Shown: positions 25,726 through 34,313 of the stretch, one piece after another | Position numbering within the stretch: position 1 is the stretch's first letter | How the letters are laid out: each line of letters starts with the position of its first letter | Assembly (NCBI GenBank): GCA_025463765.1 | Contig: JAODBC010000027.1 | Span: forward strand, 62,001 to 126,000 | Length of the DNA: 64,000 nucleotides | Direction of reading: 5' to 3' | DNA from: Subtercola sp. | GTDB taxonomy: Bacteria > Actinomycetota > Actinomycetes > Actinomycetales > Microbacteriaceae | Translations under genes and position numbers: made by a program | Notes under the pieces: generated by a model | The model's database searches: none | What the model was told of the DNA's origin: nothing | The model's input: only the letters and a program-made list of their open reading frames with translations

Positions 25726-26694
25726 TCAGGCGTTCGCTTCGACGGCTTCGGCGAGCTGTCGTCCATCGAAGAACGCACCGTCGGTATAGATCAGAGCGGG
25801 GGTCTCGGCAATGGCGACGGCGCGAACGCGGCCGATGAAGATCGTGTGGGTCTGGGCATGCAGCGTGTCTTGCAACTCGACCTCCATCGCTGCCGACGCA
25901 CCATCTATCAAGGGCGTGCCGTACTCGCCTGTGTGCCAGGGAACGAGATCGAACTTGCGATCTTGCTTTGTGGCGAAGACGCGAGCGACCGCGACCTGGT
26001 CGGCCGCAAGCACGTTTACCGAGAAGAACGGGCTGGACAGGAGGCGCGAGTACGTGGAGCTGGTCTTCTGCACACACACCAGCACCAGTGGCGGATCGAA
26101 CGAAACGCTAGAGAAAGCGTTGACCGCGAGGCCGCGAGGCTCCCCCTCTGCGTTGACTGCCACCACGGTCACCCCGGTGACCACCTTGCGATGCATCGAT
26201 CGGAGCACATCGACTCCGATGGTCGGGGCGACGCCGACCTCCTCGTCGGAACGGGCACCGCTCAGCGGCACGCCCAGCGATGAGTACTGGCCGCGTCGAT
26301 CGTAAACAACAGTCTCGCTCACCACGAGATCGCCCTCGAAACGTGAGAAAGTAGCCCCCGTCACCGAATATTGGCGTCCTGTCGCAGGAAGACCGAGATA
26401 CTCATCGCTGAGAGTGCCGGTGCTGTTCCAGTGCACTGCAACCTCGTCCGCACTCTCGACCACCCGGAGAACCGTCATTTCGAGGTCGGGGAATGCTCGC
26501 CGCATATCGAGGATCGAGGCTTTGATCTGCTCTCGATCCTGATGGTGTTTGCGCCCCGAGCGCATGAAATTCGCTGCGAGAACAGAGTCGAGCGCCGAGA
26601 CGTCGCCGGCGCCCCATGCCCGGTCGAGCGCGTTGAGCAAGGCTCGGGTGCGCGGCTGCAGTTCGGAATCGTTCGATGTTCTGTCGTCGCTCAT
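25726..26694 (-). CDS. SnoaL-like / flavin reductase fusion protein
   Basis: Two-domain protein of 322 residues. Residues about 15-145 form an NTF2/SnoaL-like domain (ALDRAWGAGDVSALDSVLAA, VVESADEVAVHWNSTGT), a fold used by polyketide cyclases and small hydratases or isomerases. Residues about 160-318 form an HpaC-like flavin reductase (TGVTVVAV, GLAVNAFSSVSFDPPLVLVC, SPFFSVNVLA). The two parts are in one frame with no internal start obvious. It is first in an operon with an LLM monooxygenase and a hydratase. The reductase half likely feeds FMNH2 to that monooxygenase. AAGGAG precedes the ATG. Confidence 0.83.
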   Translation of the reverse strand: MSDDRTSNDSELQPRTRALLNALDRAWGAGDVSALDSVLAANFMRSGRKHHQDREQIKASILDMRRAFPDLEMTVLRVVESADEVAVHWNSTGTLSDEYLGLPATGRQYSVTGATFSRFEGDLVVSETVVYDRRGQYSSLGVPLSGARSDEEVGVAPTIGVDVLRSMHRKVVTGVTVVAVNAEGEPRGLAVNAFSSVSFDPPLVLVCVQKTSSTYSRLLSSPFFSVNVLAADQVAVARVFATKQDRKFDLVPWHTGEYGTPLIDGASAAMEVELQDTLHAQTHTIFIGRVRAVAIAETPALIYTDGAFFDGRQLAEAVEANA

Positions 26695-26758
26695 CGCGAA
26701 TCTCCTTCGTCGACGTCACGGGTCGTGTAATCGACGGCCACTCTGACCATTTCAAGAT

Positions 26759-26772
26759 ATGTGAAATATCAG
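26759..26772 (-). promoter_or_regulatory. CTGATATTTCACAT motif, copy 1 (possible GntR operator)
   Basis: The minus-strand motif CTGATATTTCACAT lies 65 bp upstream of the SnoaL/flavin-reductase fusion. It matches CTGATATATTACAT at 28558-28571 at 12 of 14 positions, and part of it recurs upstream of the GntR gene at 27598. Three units around one GntR gene carrying the motif suggests a local regulon. Confidence 0.5.
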
Positions 26773-26838
26773 ATTTCAGCAACCAGCAGAATATCCGGCT
26801 TCGAATTCGACTGCCAGCGACGAACGGTCTGCCTGGGC

Positions 26839-27594
26839 TCAGTTCTTGTCGGGCTCCGCGTCGTCGGGGCCATTTCGCAAGTGCGCGCGCAGCCTGACCG
26901 ATGCATCGCGGAAGTGGGCTTCTGTGAGCATCTGCGCCTTCAACCGGTCACCTGCACAGATAGCATCCACGAGGGCAGCGTGTTCGGGAAGGCTGCACCC
27001 CACCTGCTCCGGCATGACATCTGAGAATCGCTCCGGGAATAAGCGCGCAGTTTGAGCGATGAGGGCCATGACGCGTGGCGAATGGCTCGCCTGATTGATC
27101 CTTCGATGAAACTCGAAGTTGGCAAGCGCGACATCACCTCCGGATTCGGATGCCGCAACGACCGCATCACGAAACTCCCGAATGCGTTCGATGTCTTCGG
27201 GGCGCGCGCGCTCGGCCGCCCACCCCGCAGCGGTTCCAGAGAGCGACGCCATGATCTCGAAGTTATCGAGGAGATCTCGCTCTGTGAGGCCGACGACGGT
27301 GACGCCGCTGCGTGGTGCGACCTTGACGAGGTTGTCGTTTGCTAACTCGAGGATGGCTTCGCGAACGGGAGTGCGACTGGTACCGAACTCCACAGCCAAG
27401 GCGTCGAGATCGATTCGGTCGCCCGCAGCGAGAACACCGAGCAGAACGCGGCTGCGAATTTCCCGCGCCACCCGGTCGCGTACTGTCATGCCGAACTTCA
27501 GATTGTCGTTGCTCGACGCGGGCGGCCCCCACGGGCTACCTATCGACGATGTGTTACGACCGGTCGTGCCGCTCACGTCTGAACCCCGAAGCAT
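26839..27594 (-). CDS. GntR family regulator, FCD subfamily
   Basis: Regulator of 251 residues. A winged helix (VAREIRSRVLLGVLAAGDRI, SRTPVREAILELAND) is followed by an FCD domain with the metal-binding FEFHRRINQAS and a late His in LPEHAALVDAI. The first 35 residues are an unusual low-complexity tail, so the true start could be the Met at residue 36. The ATG at 27594 has no ribosome site, but a TGTATT hexamer 7 nt upstream would allow a leaderless mRNA. The CTG(A)TATTTCAC motif overlaps that hexamer, suggesting autoregulation. Confidence 0.87.
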   Translation of the reverse strand: MLRGSDVSGTTGRNTSSIGSPWGPPASSNDNLKFGMTVRDRVAREIRSRVLLGVLAAGDRIDLDALAVEFGTSRTPVREAILELANDNLVKVAPRSGVTVVGLTERDLLDNFEIMASLSGTAAGWAAERARPEDIERIREFRDAVVAASESGGDVALANFEFHRRINQASHSPRVMALIAQTARLFPERFSDVMPEQVGCSLPEHAALVDAICAGDRLKAQMLTEAHFRDASVRLRAHLRNGPDDAEPDKN

Positions 27595-27597
27595 GAA

Positions 27598-27608
27598 GTG
27601 AAATACAG
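27598..27608 (-). promoter_or_regulatory. CTGTATTTCAC motif, copy 2
   Basis: The partial motif CTGTATTTCAC on the minus strand begins only 4 bp upstream of the GntR start codon and contains the -10-like TGTATT. Compared with the copies at 26759 and 28558 it lacks one base after CTG. It is the likely autoregulatory site. Confidence 0.4.
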
Positions 27609-27725
27609 CATGTCATGAGCCTACCCGCACTCGCCATAGCGGTGAATGTGAGGACCGGCCGCCGTACTTCGACCCCGTGCGGGCACCGCGTAACAGGTGG
27701 CGCGCCATTGCTCACACGCCAGGCG

Positions 27726-28529
27726 TCACTTGCCGGTCCACTGGGCAACGCGCTTCTCTATGAATGCGAGTGGACCCTCGATGGCGTCTGCCGAAGAAAA
27801 GACTGCGGCCACCTGGCTGTCGTTGATTTGCCAGGCGGCCCCATCGAGGTGCGACGTCTCTTCAGCCCGGTAAACGACGCGCTTGATCGCTTGAGTCGAC
27901 AGCGGCGCATTCGCAGCAATCAGCTCCGCCAGGGCCAGAGCCCCCTCCAACGACTTCCCGGAGGACGCGACACGGTTGACCAAACCCCACGACAGCGCCT
28001 CAGACGCTGTGAACCGGCGGCCGGTGAGAAGCAGTTCGAGAGCGATCTTCTGAGGAATCAACTGACCAAGACGAACCACCCCGCCCTCGGCCGGGAAAAT
28101 TCCGAAACTCGCTTCTGGCAATGCAAACAAGGCATTCTCGTCAGCAACGATGAGGTCGCAGGCCAGCGCAACTTCTGCGCCTCCGCCGAATGCGCCTCCG
28201 TTTACGGCTGCAATAACCGGTTTAGTGATCAAACGCCGGGTTATGCCCGCAAAACCCCACTCCGGATGCCCGGCGGCCGTAGGAATGGCTTTGTCGACGC
28301 TCGCGGAAAATGCCTTCAGATCCATCCCGGCACAGAATGCAGAACCGGCACCCGTAAGAACGGCAACACGGAGGTCACCATCGGCCTCGAAAAGGTCGAT
28401 CGCCTCGGCGAGAGCAGTTGACATCTCGGCAAAGACAACATTCCGAATTTCGGGCCGATTGAGAGTGAGAAGAGCAACCTTCCCGCGTCGTTCAAAGAGA
28501 ACGTAGGGTTCTGAATTTATATCGGTCAC
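27726..28529 (-). CDS. enoyl-CoA hydratase/isomerase
   Basis: Crotonase-family protein of 267 residues, full length. It shows LLTLNRPEIRN, the oxyanion-hole segments AFCAGMDL and NGGAFGGGAEVALACDLIV, and the acid residue in LPEASFGIFPAEG. It hydrates or isomerises an enoyl-CoA. The GTG at 28529 is chosen because GAGGA lies just upstream; the frame stays open to 28688 but would include the promoter. It lies 131 bp upstream of the GntR gene on the same strand, with its own promoter region behind it. Confidence 0.88.
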   Translation of the reverse strand: MTDINSEPYVLFERRGKVALLTLNRPEIRNVVFAEMSTALAEAIDLFEADGDLRVAVLTGAGSAFCAGMDLKAFSASVDKAIPTAAGHPEWGFAGITRRLITKPVIAAVNGGAFGGGAEVALACDLIVADENALFALPEASFGIFPAEGGVVRLGQLIPQKIALELLLTGRRFTASEALSWGLVNRVASSGKSLEGALALAELIAANAPLSTQAIKRVVYRAEETSHLDGAAWQINDSQVAAVFSSADAIEGPLAFIEKRVAQWTGK

Positions 28530-28557
28530 GGCATTCCTCACGTCCAAAGGGTCTAGC

Positions 28558-28571
28558 ATGTAATATATCAG
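28558..28571 (-). promoter_or_regulatory. CTGATATATTACAT motif, copy 3, overlapping a -10 box
   Basis: On the minus strand CTGATATATTACAT lies 29 bp upstream of the enoyl-CoA hydratase start. It contains TATATT, a good -10 hexamer, so a bound regulator would block the promoter. It matches copy 1 at 12 of 14 positions. Confidence 0.5.
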
Positions 28572-28653
28572 AAGCCCACCGACCTGGTCGCGGTCGCCTC
28601 CCGAACCGCCGAATCCGCCTCGCTTCGGCGACGAGTTCGCATCGAGACACTGA

Positions 28654-29496
28654 TCATCGGTGCAGGCCTGTCTGGCTCCTGCCCTCATTCAGTGCGGGGC
28701 TGTCACTGCCTGCGAGAATTCGTCGTGCTTGGCGAAGAACAGGTTCGTCGACCATGTGGCCATCTAGCGCGAAGACTCCGTTCGGCGAGGCAGAAGCCGC
28801 ATCGAGTACGCGGTGCGCCCAGAGAACGGCTTCGGTTGTCGGTCGAAAGGCAGCCCGGATGATCGATACCTGCTTGGGGTGGATGCACATAGCACCCGCA
28901 AAGCCTGACGCTGCAGCATCCGTCACCTCGTCGTGAAGCCCGGCCTCGTCTGCGATGTCAAGGTGAACCGTGTCGAAGGCCGGCTTGCCGAGGCTCGCCG
29001 CCGCTATGAGCACCCGCGAGCGCGCGTACAGGGCGAATTGGCGATAGCGGCCGTTCGAGTCGCGACTGGAACTGCCTCCCATGGCGGCCACGAGATCTTC
29101 AGCCCCCCATGTCAGCGCCACGACTGCCGGATGCTCGGCGAGCAGGTCGGCATTTCGCACGCCGAGCGGGCTTTCGCAGATCGCGATGACGTCGAAACCG
29201 TCGAGCAATACGAGGTCTTCTTCGGTCTCGACTTTGGCTACCATCACCGTTCGGAAGTCGGTGCGCTGAAGTGCAGCGATGTCGTCGCGGAGTAAGGCCG
29301 AGGCGGCAGGATTCACACGCACGATGGTTCGTGCCGGGTCGAGGGTCGACTCGATGAGCGAGCCCCGCGCCGAAGCTTTTGCACCCGGTGCCACTGCGTC
29401 TTCTAGGTCGAGAATGACCGCGTCGGCGCTGGAGGCAGCCTTCGCATAACGATCGGGGCGGTCGGCGGGGCAGAACAGAAGTGCTGGTCCGAACAT
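28654..29496 (-). CDS. CitE-like HpcH/HpaI CoA-ester lyase
   Basis: Lyase of 280 residues of the CitE-like branch, without the other citrate lyase subunits nearby. Features are LLFCPADRPDRY, AVILDLEDAVAPG, IVRVNP, VAKVET and the Mg-binding CESPLGV. It is the last gene of the MaoC and acyl-CoA carboxylase operon. In Mycobacterium tuberculosis the equivalent protein Rv2498c lies beside MaoC, AccA1 and AccD1 and has been reported as an (R)-3-hydroxyacyl-CoA lyase linked to leucine breakdown. The same role is inferred here from gene order. Confidence 0.87.
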   Translation of the reverse strand: MFGPALLFCPADRPDRYAKAASSADAVILDLEDAVAPGAKASARGSLIESTLDPARTIVRVNPAASALLRDDIAALQRTDFRTVMVAKVETEEDLVLLDGFDVIAICESPLGVRNADLLAEHPAVVALTWGAEDLVAAMGGSSSRDSNGRYRQFALYARSRVLIAAASLGKPAFDTVHLDIADEAGLHDEVTDAAASGFAGAMCIHPKQVSIIRAAFRPTTEAVLWAHRVLDAASASPNGVFALDGHMVDEPVLRQARRILAGSDSPALNEGRSQTGLHR

Positions 29497-29500
29497 GCTC

Positions 29501-29980
29501 TCAGCCCTCCTCTGGTGTGCACAGCATCAAAGTCGACCGCCGCGCTACGGCGACGATCTCGCCACGCTGGTTCGTCGCAGTGTGCTCGAATTCGAGTACG
29601 CCCTGGCCAGCCCGGCTTTTCGACAGCCGTTTCGACAGCACGCGGGTTTCGGAATACAGGGTGTCTCCCACGCGCAGGGGGTGCGGGAACCGCACATCGG
29701 AGAACCCGAGATTGGCGACGATGGTGCCCTGGGTCAGCTGCGCGACAGACGTTCCGACAAGCGTGGCCAGGGTGAACATGCTGTTGACCAGCCGCTCGCC
29801 GAATTCGGTGTGGCTTGCCCATTCGGCATCGAGGTGCAGCGACTGCGTGTTCATGGTGAGCGTCGTGAAGATCACGTTGTCTGCCTCGGTCACGGTGCGG
29901 CCGGGGCTGTGCACGTACACGGCATCTTCGTCGAACTCCTCGAAGTACAGCCCGCGTTGCTCGATTCGTTTCGCAGTCAT
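29501..29980 (-). CDS. MaoC-type hotdog dehydratase
   Basis: Single-hotdog protein of 159 residues in the (R)-enoyl-CoA hydratase group. It shows the conserved VTEADNVIFTTLTMNTQSLH hydratase signature, the LVNSMFTLATLVG helix and PLRVGDTLYSETRVL. Its ATG overlaps the stop of the carboxylase alpha gene by four bases. In the mycobacterial leucine locus a MaoC protein (Rv2499c) occupies the same place. It probably hydrates a 2-enoyl-CoA for the CitE-like lyase that follows. Confidence 0.88.
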   Translation of the reverse strand: MTAKRIEQRGLYFEEFDEDAVYVHSPGRTVTEADNVIFTTLTMNTQSLHLDAEWASHTEFGERLVNSMFTLATLVGTSVAQLTQGTIVANLGFSDVRFPHPLRVGDTLYSETRVLSKRLSKSRAGQGVLEFEHTATNQRGEIVAVARRSTLMLCTPEEG

Positions 29981-32010
29981 GATGCCGCTCCTTTCGCAGC
30001 CAATTCAGCTGGAACCGATGTGTCAGGCTCATCTTTCTCTGCGATCTGGATGATCGAGGCGACGATCTGGTCGCCAGACACCTGCTCCCCGACGGTCGTC
30101 ATCAACGAAACCGTGCCGCGCACCGAAGCCTTCAGCACGTGCTCCATCTTCATCGCCTCAATGCTGAGTACCGGGGAACCCGGCTCGACCAGCGCACCAT
30201 CGGAGACGAAGATCGCCACCACAGCACCCGGCATCGGCGAACGGAGCTCTGGCGCCCGGGTTTTACTATCGGCACCATCACGAACGGCCTGCACCTCGAC
30301 GATCGTGTAGGCCCGACCCCCGGTGGCGAGCAGAAGCCGGTCTCCGTCTCGAGCGAAGTGAAGCGCGGTCGAGGAACCGTCGAACGTGAGCCGAGCGGTC
30401 TGGCCGTCGACGGTGATGCTGGCGACAACTTCGGGTGCATCGTCGATCGATGTGTACGTCGCGCTATCTCGCAGCACTGTTCGCACCGAGCGGATTCTCG
30501 ACGACGGCACCGTGTCGAATCGATAGTGGCACGCCGCCGACGCCCCGACGCGCCACCCTCCGCGGTCGCCCCACGGACCGGCCGAGGCAGATTCTGCATC
30601 ACGGTGCTGCAGAAGCAATGCGGCCGCCGCCAGCATGCGCTCGTCGACCGCACGGAAGCCGAAATCGGGCAACTGACGTTCGATCAATTCAGTGTCGAGT
30701 CGGCCGGCCACCACATCGGCGTCTGACAGCAAAAGCGCGAGAAACTCGACGTTGTTCGTCACGCCGAGCGTGACCGTCTCGGCCAGCGCCGCTCGTAATC
30801 GCTGCAAAGCGCCTGAACGGTCGGGGGCCCAGGCGATCACCTTGGCGAGCATCGGGTCATAGTCTGACGAAACAACGAGACCTTCACGCAGCGAACTATC
30901 GACCCTCACGCCCTCGCCCGTCGGTTCGGTCAGTGAGAGCACGCGCCCACCGGTGGGAAGAAAGCCGTGTTCGGGGTCTTCGGCGTAGATTCGCGCCTCG
31001 ATGGCGTGCCCTGTCAACACAACATCGTCTTGACCGAAGTCGAGGGGCTCCCCCGCCGCAACCCGCAGCTGCCATTCGACGAGGTCGAGGCCGGTGATGA
31101 GCTCGGTAACCGGATGCTCGACCTGCAACCGTGTATTCATCTCCATGAAAAAAAATTCATCGGGCGAGTCGGCCGACACGATGAATTCGACGGTGCCCGC
31201 GCCGCGGTAGCCGACGCTCTTCGCCGTTTCGATCGCGGCGCGGCCGATGCGCTCCCGCGTCGCTTCGTCGAGAAGCGGAGACGGCGCCTCTTCGATCACC
31301 TTCTGGTGTCGGCGCTGCAATGAGCACTCCCTCTCGCCCAGGTGAACCGTGTTCCCCTGCTGGTCGGCGAGCACCTGTACCTCTATATGGCGAGGGTTCT
31401 GCACGAACCTCTCGATGAACAAAGTGTCGTCACCGAACGACGCCGCCGCCTCGCGCCGGGCCGCAGCGATCGCAGCAACTACCTCTCCGGGTGCCCGCAC
31501 CAGATGCATGCCCTTGCCGCCGCCGCCGGCGCTCGGCTTGATGAGTGCTGGAAAACCGATTGCAGCGATTGCCTCCGCGAGCTCGTCGTTTGTGAGCCCC
31601 GGTTCGGCCAGCCCCGGAACGATCGGCACGTTGCGCTTCACGACCTGCGCCTTCGCGCTGATCTTGTCGCCCATCACCTCGATCGAGTCGGGGGTCGGAC
31701 CGATGAACACCAGACCAGCGGCCTCACAGGCGGCGGCGAAACCGGCATTTTCGGCGAGGAATCCGTAACCCGGATGAATGGCCTGAGCTCCGTGCGCCAG
31801 CGCCGCGGAGATGATTTTGTCGCCGTTCAGGTAGCTGTCGGCCGCGGAAGCAGTGCCCAATCGCACGGCGATGTCTGCCAGTGCCACATGGCGTGCCCCG
31901 GCATCCGCATCGCTGTAGACGGCAACAGAGGTGATGCCCAAGCGATCGAGCGTGCCGATGATGCGGCAGGCGATTTCGCCGCGGTTGGCGATCAGTACGG
32001 TATCGAACAT
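29977..32010 (-). CDS. acyl-CoA carboxylase alpha subunit (biotin carboxylase + BCCP), MCC-like
   Basis: Biotin-dependent carboxylase subunit of 677 residues. The N-terminal biotin carboxylase starts MFDTVLIANRGEIACR and contains PSAGGGGKGM and EMNTRLQVEHPVTE. The C-terminal biotin carrier domain has EAMKMEHV, with Lys621 as the biotin site. The length and its partner fit 3-methylcrotonyl-CoA or geranyl-CoA carboxylase rather than acetyl-CoA carboxylase. The ATG at 32010 is 4 nt after the beta gene's stop, with AGGA ahead; the frame stays open to 32286 but would run into the beta gene. Confidence 0.93.
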   Translation of the reverse strand: MFDTVLIANRGEIACRIIGTLDRLGITSVAVYSDADAGARHVALADIAVRLGTASAADSYLNGDKIISAALAHGAQAIHPGYGFLAENAGFAAACEAAGLVFIGPTPDSIEVMGDKISAKAQVVKRNVPIVPGLAEPGLTNDELAEAIAAIGFPALIKPSAGGGGKGMHLVRAPGEVVAAIAAARREAAASFGDDTLFIERFVQNPRHIEVQVLADQQGNTVHLGERECSLQRRHQKVIEEAPSPLLDEATRERIGRAAIETAKSVGYRGAGTVEFIVSADSPDEFFFMEMNTRLQVEHPVTELITGLDLVEWQLRVAAGEPLDFGQDDVVLTGHAIEARIYAEDPEHGFLPTGGRVLSLTEPTGEGVRVDSSLREGLVVSSDYDPMLAKVIAWAPDRSGALQRLRAALAETVTLGVTNNVEFLALLLSDADVVAGRLDTELIERQLPDFGFRAVDERMLAAAALLLQHRDAESASAGPWGDRGGWRVGASAACHYRFDTVPSSRIRSVRTVLRDSATYTSIDDAPEVVASITVDGQTARLTFDGSSTALHFARDGDRLLLATGGRAYTIVEVQAVRDGADSKTRAPELRSPMPGAVVAIFVSDGALVEPGSPVLSIEAMKMEHVLKASVRGTVSLMTTVGEQVSGDQIVASIIQIAEKDEPDTSVPAELAAKGAAS

Positions 32011-32014
32011 GGTG

Positions 32015-33622
32015 TCACATCCTGAAAACGCCGTAGGAGACGTCTTCCATCGGGGCGCGCGAGCACACGTCGAGAGCGAGCCCGACGATTCTTCTGGTGT
32101 CTGCAGGGTCGATGATTCCATCGTCCCAGAGGCGCGCGGTGGCGTAGTAAGGGCTGCCCTGCTCCTCGAACTGCTCGAGAAGCGGGCGCTTGAATTCGGA
32201 TTCCGCGTCGGCCGACCATTCGGTGCCCTTCGACTCGAGCTGGTCGCGGTGCACAGTGGCGAGAACGGATGCGGCCTGCGGGCCACCCATCACCGAGATA
32301 CGGCTGGCCGGCCACATCCACATGAACCGTGGTGAGTACGCTCGACCGCTCATCGAGTAGTTGCCGGCGCCGAACGATCCACCGACCACGACAGTGAGCT
32401 TGGGCACCCGGGCGCAGGCGACGGCGTTGACCATCTTGGCACCGTGTTTTGCGATGCCGCCCATTTCGTACTCCCGCCCGACCATGAAGCCCGTGATGTT
32501 CTGCAAAAAGAGGAGAGGGATTTTTCTTCTGTCACAGAGTTCGATGAAGTGCGCGCCCTTCAGTGCCGACTCGGCGAACAGCACGCCATTGTTGGCGATG
32601 ATTCCGACCGGATGACCCTCGATGTGGGCGAAGCCCGTGACCAGAGTTCTGCCGTAGTTCTGTTTGAACTCATGGAACGTGCTGGCGTCGACGATGCGGG
32701 CGATGATCTCGCGCGCGTCATAAGGAACCTGTAGGCCCGTGGGCACGACCCCGTAGAGCTGCGCGGGGTCGACCGTGGGTTCTGCGGACTCTTTGACTAT
32801 CCACTCACGCTCGCGCGGCGGTGGAAGCTGGGCGATGATGTCGCGAACGATCTGAAGCGCGTGTTCGTCGTCTTCAGCGAGGTGATCGGCCACTCCCGAG
32901 TACTTGGTGTGCGTGACGCCACCGCCGAGGTCTTCAGCTGTGACGACCTCGCCCGTCGCTGCCTTCACGAGTGGCGGGCCGCCGAGAAAGATCGTTCCCT
33001 GGTTTCGAACGATGATGGTCTCGTCGCTCATCGCAGGCACGTAGGCCCCGCCGGCCGTGCTGGAGCCCATGACGGCAGCGATCTGCGCAATGCCGCGTGA
33101 CGACATCCGGGCCTGGTTGTAGAAGATGCGACCGAAATGTTCGCGGTCGGGAAAGACCTCGTCTTGCCGGGGCAGGAAGGCACCGCCCGAATCCACCAGG
33201 TAGACGCAGGGCAGCTCGTTCTCGGCCGCGATCTCTTGCGCCCGCAGATGCTTCTTCACAGTCATCGGCAGATAGGTTCCGCCCTTGACGGTGGCGTCAT
33301 TGCAGACGATCATCACCTGGCGCCCGTGAATGACGCCGATCCCTGCGATGACGCCGGCTCCGGGAATCTCGTCGTCGTACATGCCGTATGCGGCCAGAGG
33401 TGCCACTTCGAGAAAGGGGCTGCCCCGATCAACGAGGTGGTCGATTCGATCGCGAGGCAGGAGTTTGCCGCGCGCGACATGCCGCTCACGAGAGGCGAGC
33501 GGACCACCGAGTGCCGTCTGAGCCAACCGCTCGCGAAGCTCGGTCACCGCAGCGTGCTGGGCGGCTTCGTTCGCCCGGAACTCAGCGCTTGCGGGCCGCG
33601 CATGGCTTGTAAGCGTCTCCAT
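32015..33622 (-). CDS. acyl-CoA carboxylase beta subunit (carboxyltransferase), MCC-like
   Basis: Carboxyltransferase of 535 residues. Segments such as [38 protein letters not shown] and [11 protein letters not shown] are typical of 3-methylcrotonyl-CoA and geranyl-CoA carboxylase beta subunits. It pairs with the alpha subunit directly downstream, so the complex would carboxylate a 3-methyl-branched enoyl-CoA. It diverges from a TetR gene, and two TTASTGATYGCTAA boxes lie in between. No isovaleryl-CoA dehydrogenase is in the operon, unlike the mycobacterial locus. Confidence 0.93.
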   Translation of the reverse strand: METLTSHARPASAEFRANEAAQHAAVTELRERLAQTALGGPLASRERHVARGKLLPRDRIDHLVDRGSPFLEVAPLAAYGMYDDEIPGAGVIAGIGVIHGRQVMIVCNDATVKGGTYLPMTVKKHLRAQEIAAENELPCVYLVDSGGAFLPRQDEVFPDREHFGRIFYNQARMSSRGIAQIAAVMGSSTAGGAYVPAMSDETIIVRNQGTIFLGGPPLVKAATGEVVTAEDLGGGVTHTKYSGVADHLAEDDEHALQIVRDIIAQLPPPREREWIVKESAEPTVDPAQLYGVVPTGLQVPYDAREIIARIVDASTFHEFKQNYGRTLVTGFAHIEGHPVGIIANNGVLFAESALKGAHFIELCDRRKIPLLFLQNITGFMVGREYEMGGIAKHGAKMVNAVACARVPKLTVVVGGSFGAGNYSMSGRAYSPRFMWMWPASRISVMGGPQAASVLATVHRDQLESKGTEWSADAESEFKRPLLEQFEEQGSPYYATARLWDDGIIDPADTRRIVGLALDVCSRAPMEDVSYGVFRM

Positions 33623-33639
33623 TGACGAATCCGTTTCGG

Positions 33640-33678
33640 TTAGTGATTGCTAATTGTTTTTAACTTACTGATCGCTAA
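33640..33678. promoter_or_regulatory. paired TTASTGATYGCTAA boxes, probable TetR operators
   Basis: TTAGTGATTGCTAA at 33640-33653 and TTACTGATCGCTAA at 33665-33678 agree at 12 of 14 positions and start 25 bp apart. Each has TTA/TAA ends arranged as an imperfect palindrome. They fill the gap between the divergent carboxylase and TetR genes and are probably bound by that TetR protein. Confidence 0.65.
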
Positions 33679-33710
33679 CCGAATTGTCCAGTGACGATTT
33701 TTCTCTCGCG

Positions 33711-33716
33711 TACAAT
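33711..33716 (+). promoter_or_regulatory. TACAAT -10 box for a leaderless TetR mRNA
   Basis: TACAAT ends 6 bp before the GTG at 33723, so transcription would begin at or beside the start codon. No ribosome binding site is visible before that GTG, which fits a leaderless transcript. I see no convincing -35 box at the standard distance. Confidence 0.45.
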
Positions 33717-33722
33717 CGGGCT

Positions 33723-34313
33723 GTGGCGGAGACGTGGCGTGCGACCGAAAAGGCGCATCGGAGGGAAAGGTACCTGACGGCTGCCGGGCATCTCTTCGCA
33801 GAACGGGGATACCACGCCGTCTCCATCGAAGATCTCGGGGCGGCCGTTGGTGTGAGCGGCCCTGCTCTCTACAATCACTTCGCGAGCAAAGAGAGCATGC
33901 TCATCGAGCTGCTCACGAGCGCCAGCGAACGGCTGACAGCCGGCTTCGAGAAAATCGTGGCCGAAGGAGCTCCCGACCTCCAGGCGCTGCAGAACCTGGT
34001 GGCGTTCCACCTCGACTTTGCGCTTTCCGAACCCGACATCATCCGCATCCAAGACAGAGAACTGGCGAGCCTGCCGGCAGAGGCCAACCACCGAGTCCGC
34101 CAATTGCAGCGGCAATACATGAGTGGATGGCAAGCCGTCGTCGCTCGGCTGCGCCCAGACACTCCGGCCGCAGAACTCGAGGTGAAGATGCATGCTCTCT
34201 TCGGCGTTCTCAACTCGACACCGTACAACGTGCAGCTCGAGCCGAGCGCAGACGTTCGGGCGGTCCTTTCGGAATCGGCGCTCGTTCTGCTGCTCGGCTC
34301 GCGCGCAGACTAA
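33723..34313 (+). CDS. TetR family regulator of the carboxylase operon
   Basis: TetR repressor of 196 residues with the helix-turn-helix YLTAAGHLFAERGYHAVSIE followed by DLGAAVGVSGPALYNHFASK. The C-terminal ligand domain is of the TetR_C group often linked to branched acyl-CoA metabolism. I chose the GTG at 33723, consistent with the leaderless promoter; a TTG at 33684 would add 13 residues but lies next to the operator boxes. It is divergent from the carboxylase operon and its stop overlaps the dehydratase gene by 4 bp, tail to tail. It likely represses both directions. Confidence 0.87.
   Translation: MAETWRATEKAHRRERYLTAAGHLFAERGYHAVSIEDLGAAVGVSGPALYNHFASKESMLIELLTSASERLTAGFEKIVAEGAPDLQALQNLVAFHLDFALSEPDIIRIQDRELASLPAEANHRVRQLQRQYMSGWQAVVARLRPDTPAAELEVKMHALFGVLNSTPYNVQLEPSADVRAVLSESALVLLLGSRAD

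Noticed and set aside
32011-32286. Upstream extension of the carboxylase alpha gene
   Set aside because: It would lie wholly inside the beta-subunit gene. The ATG at 32010 starts the conserved biotin carboxylase N-terminus and has a ribosome site.
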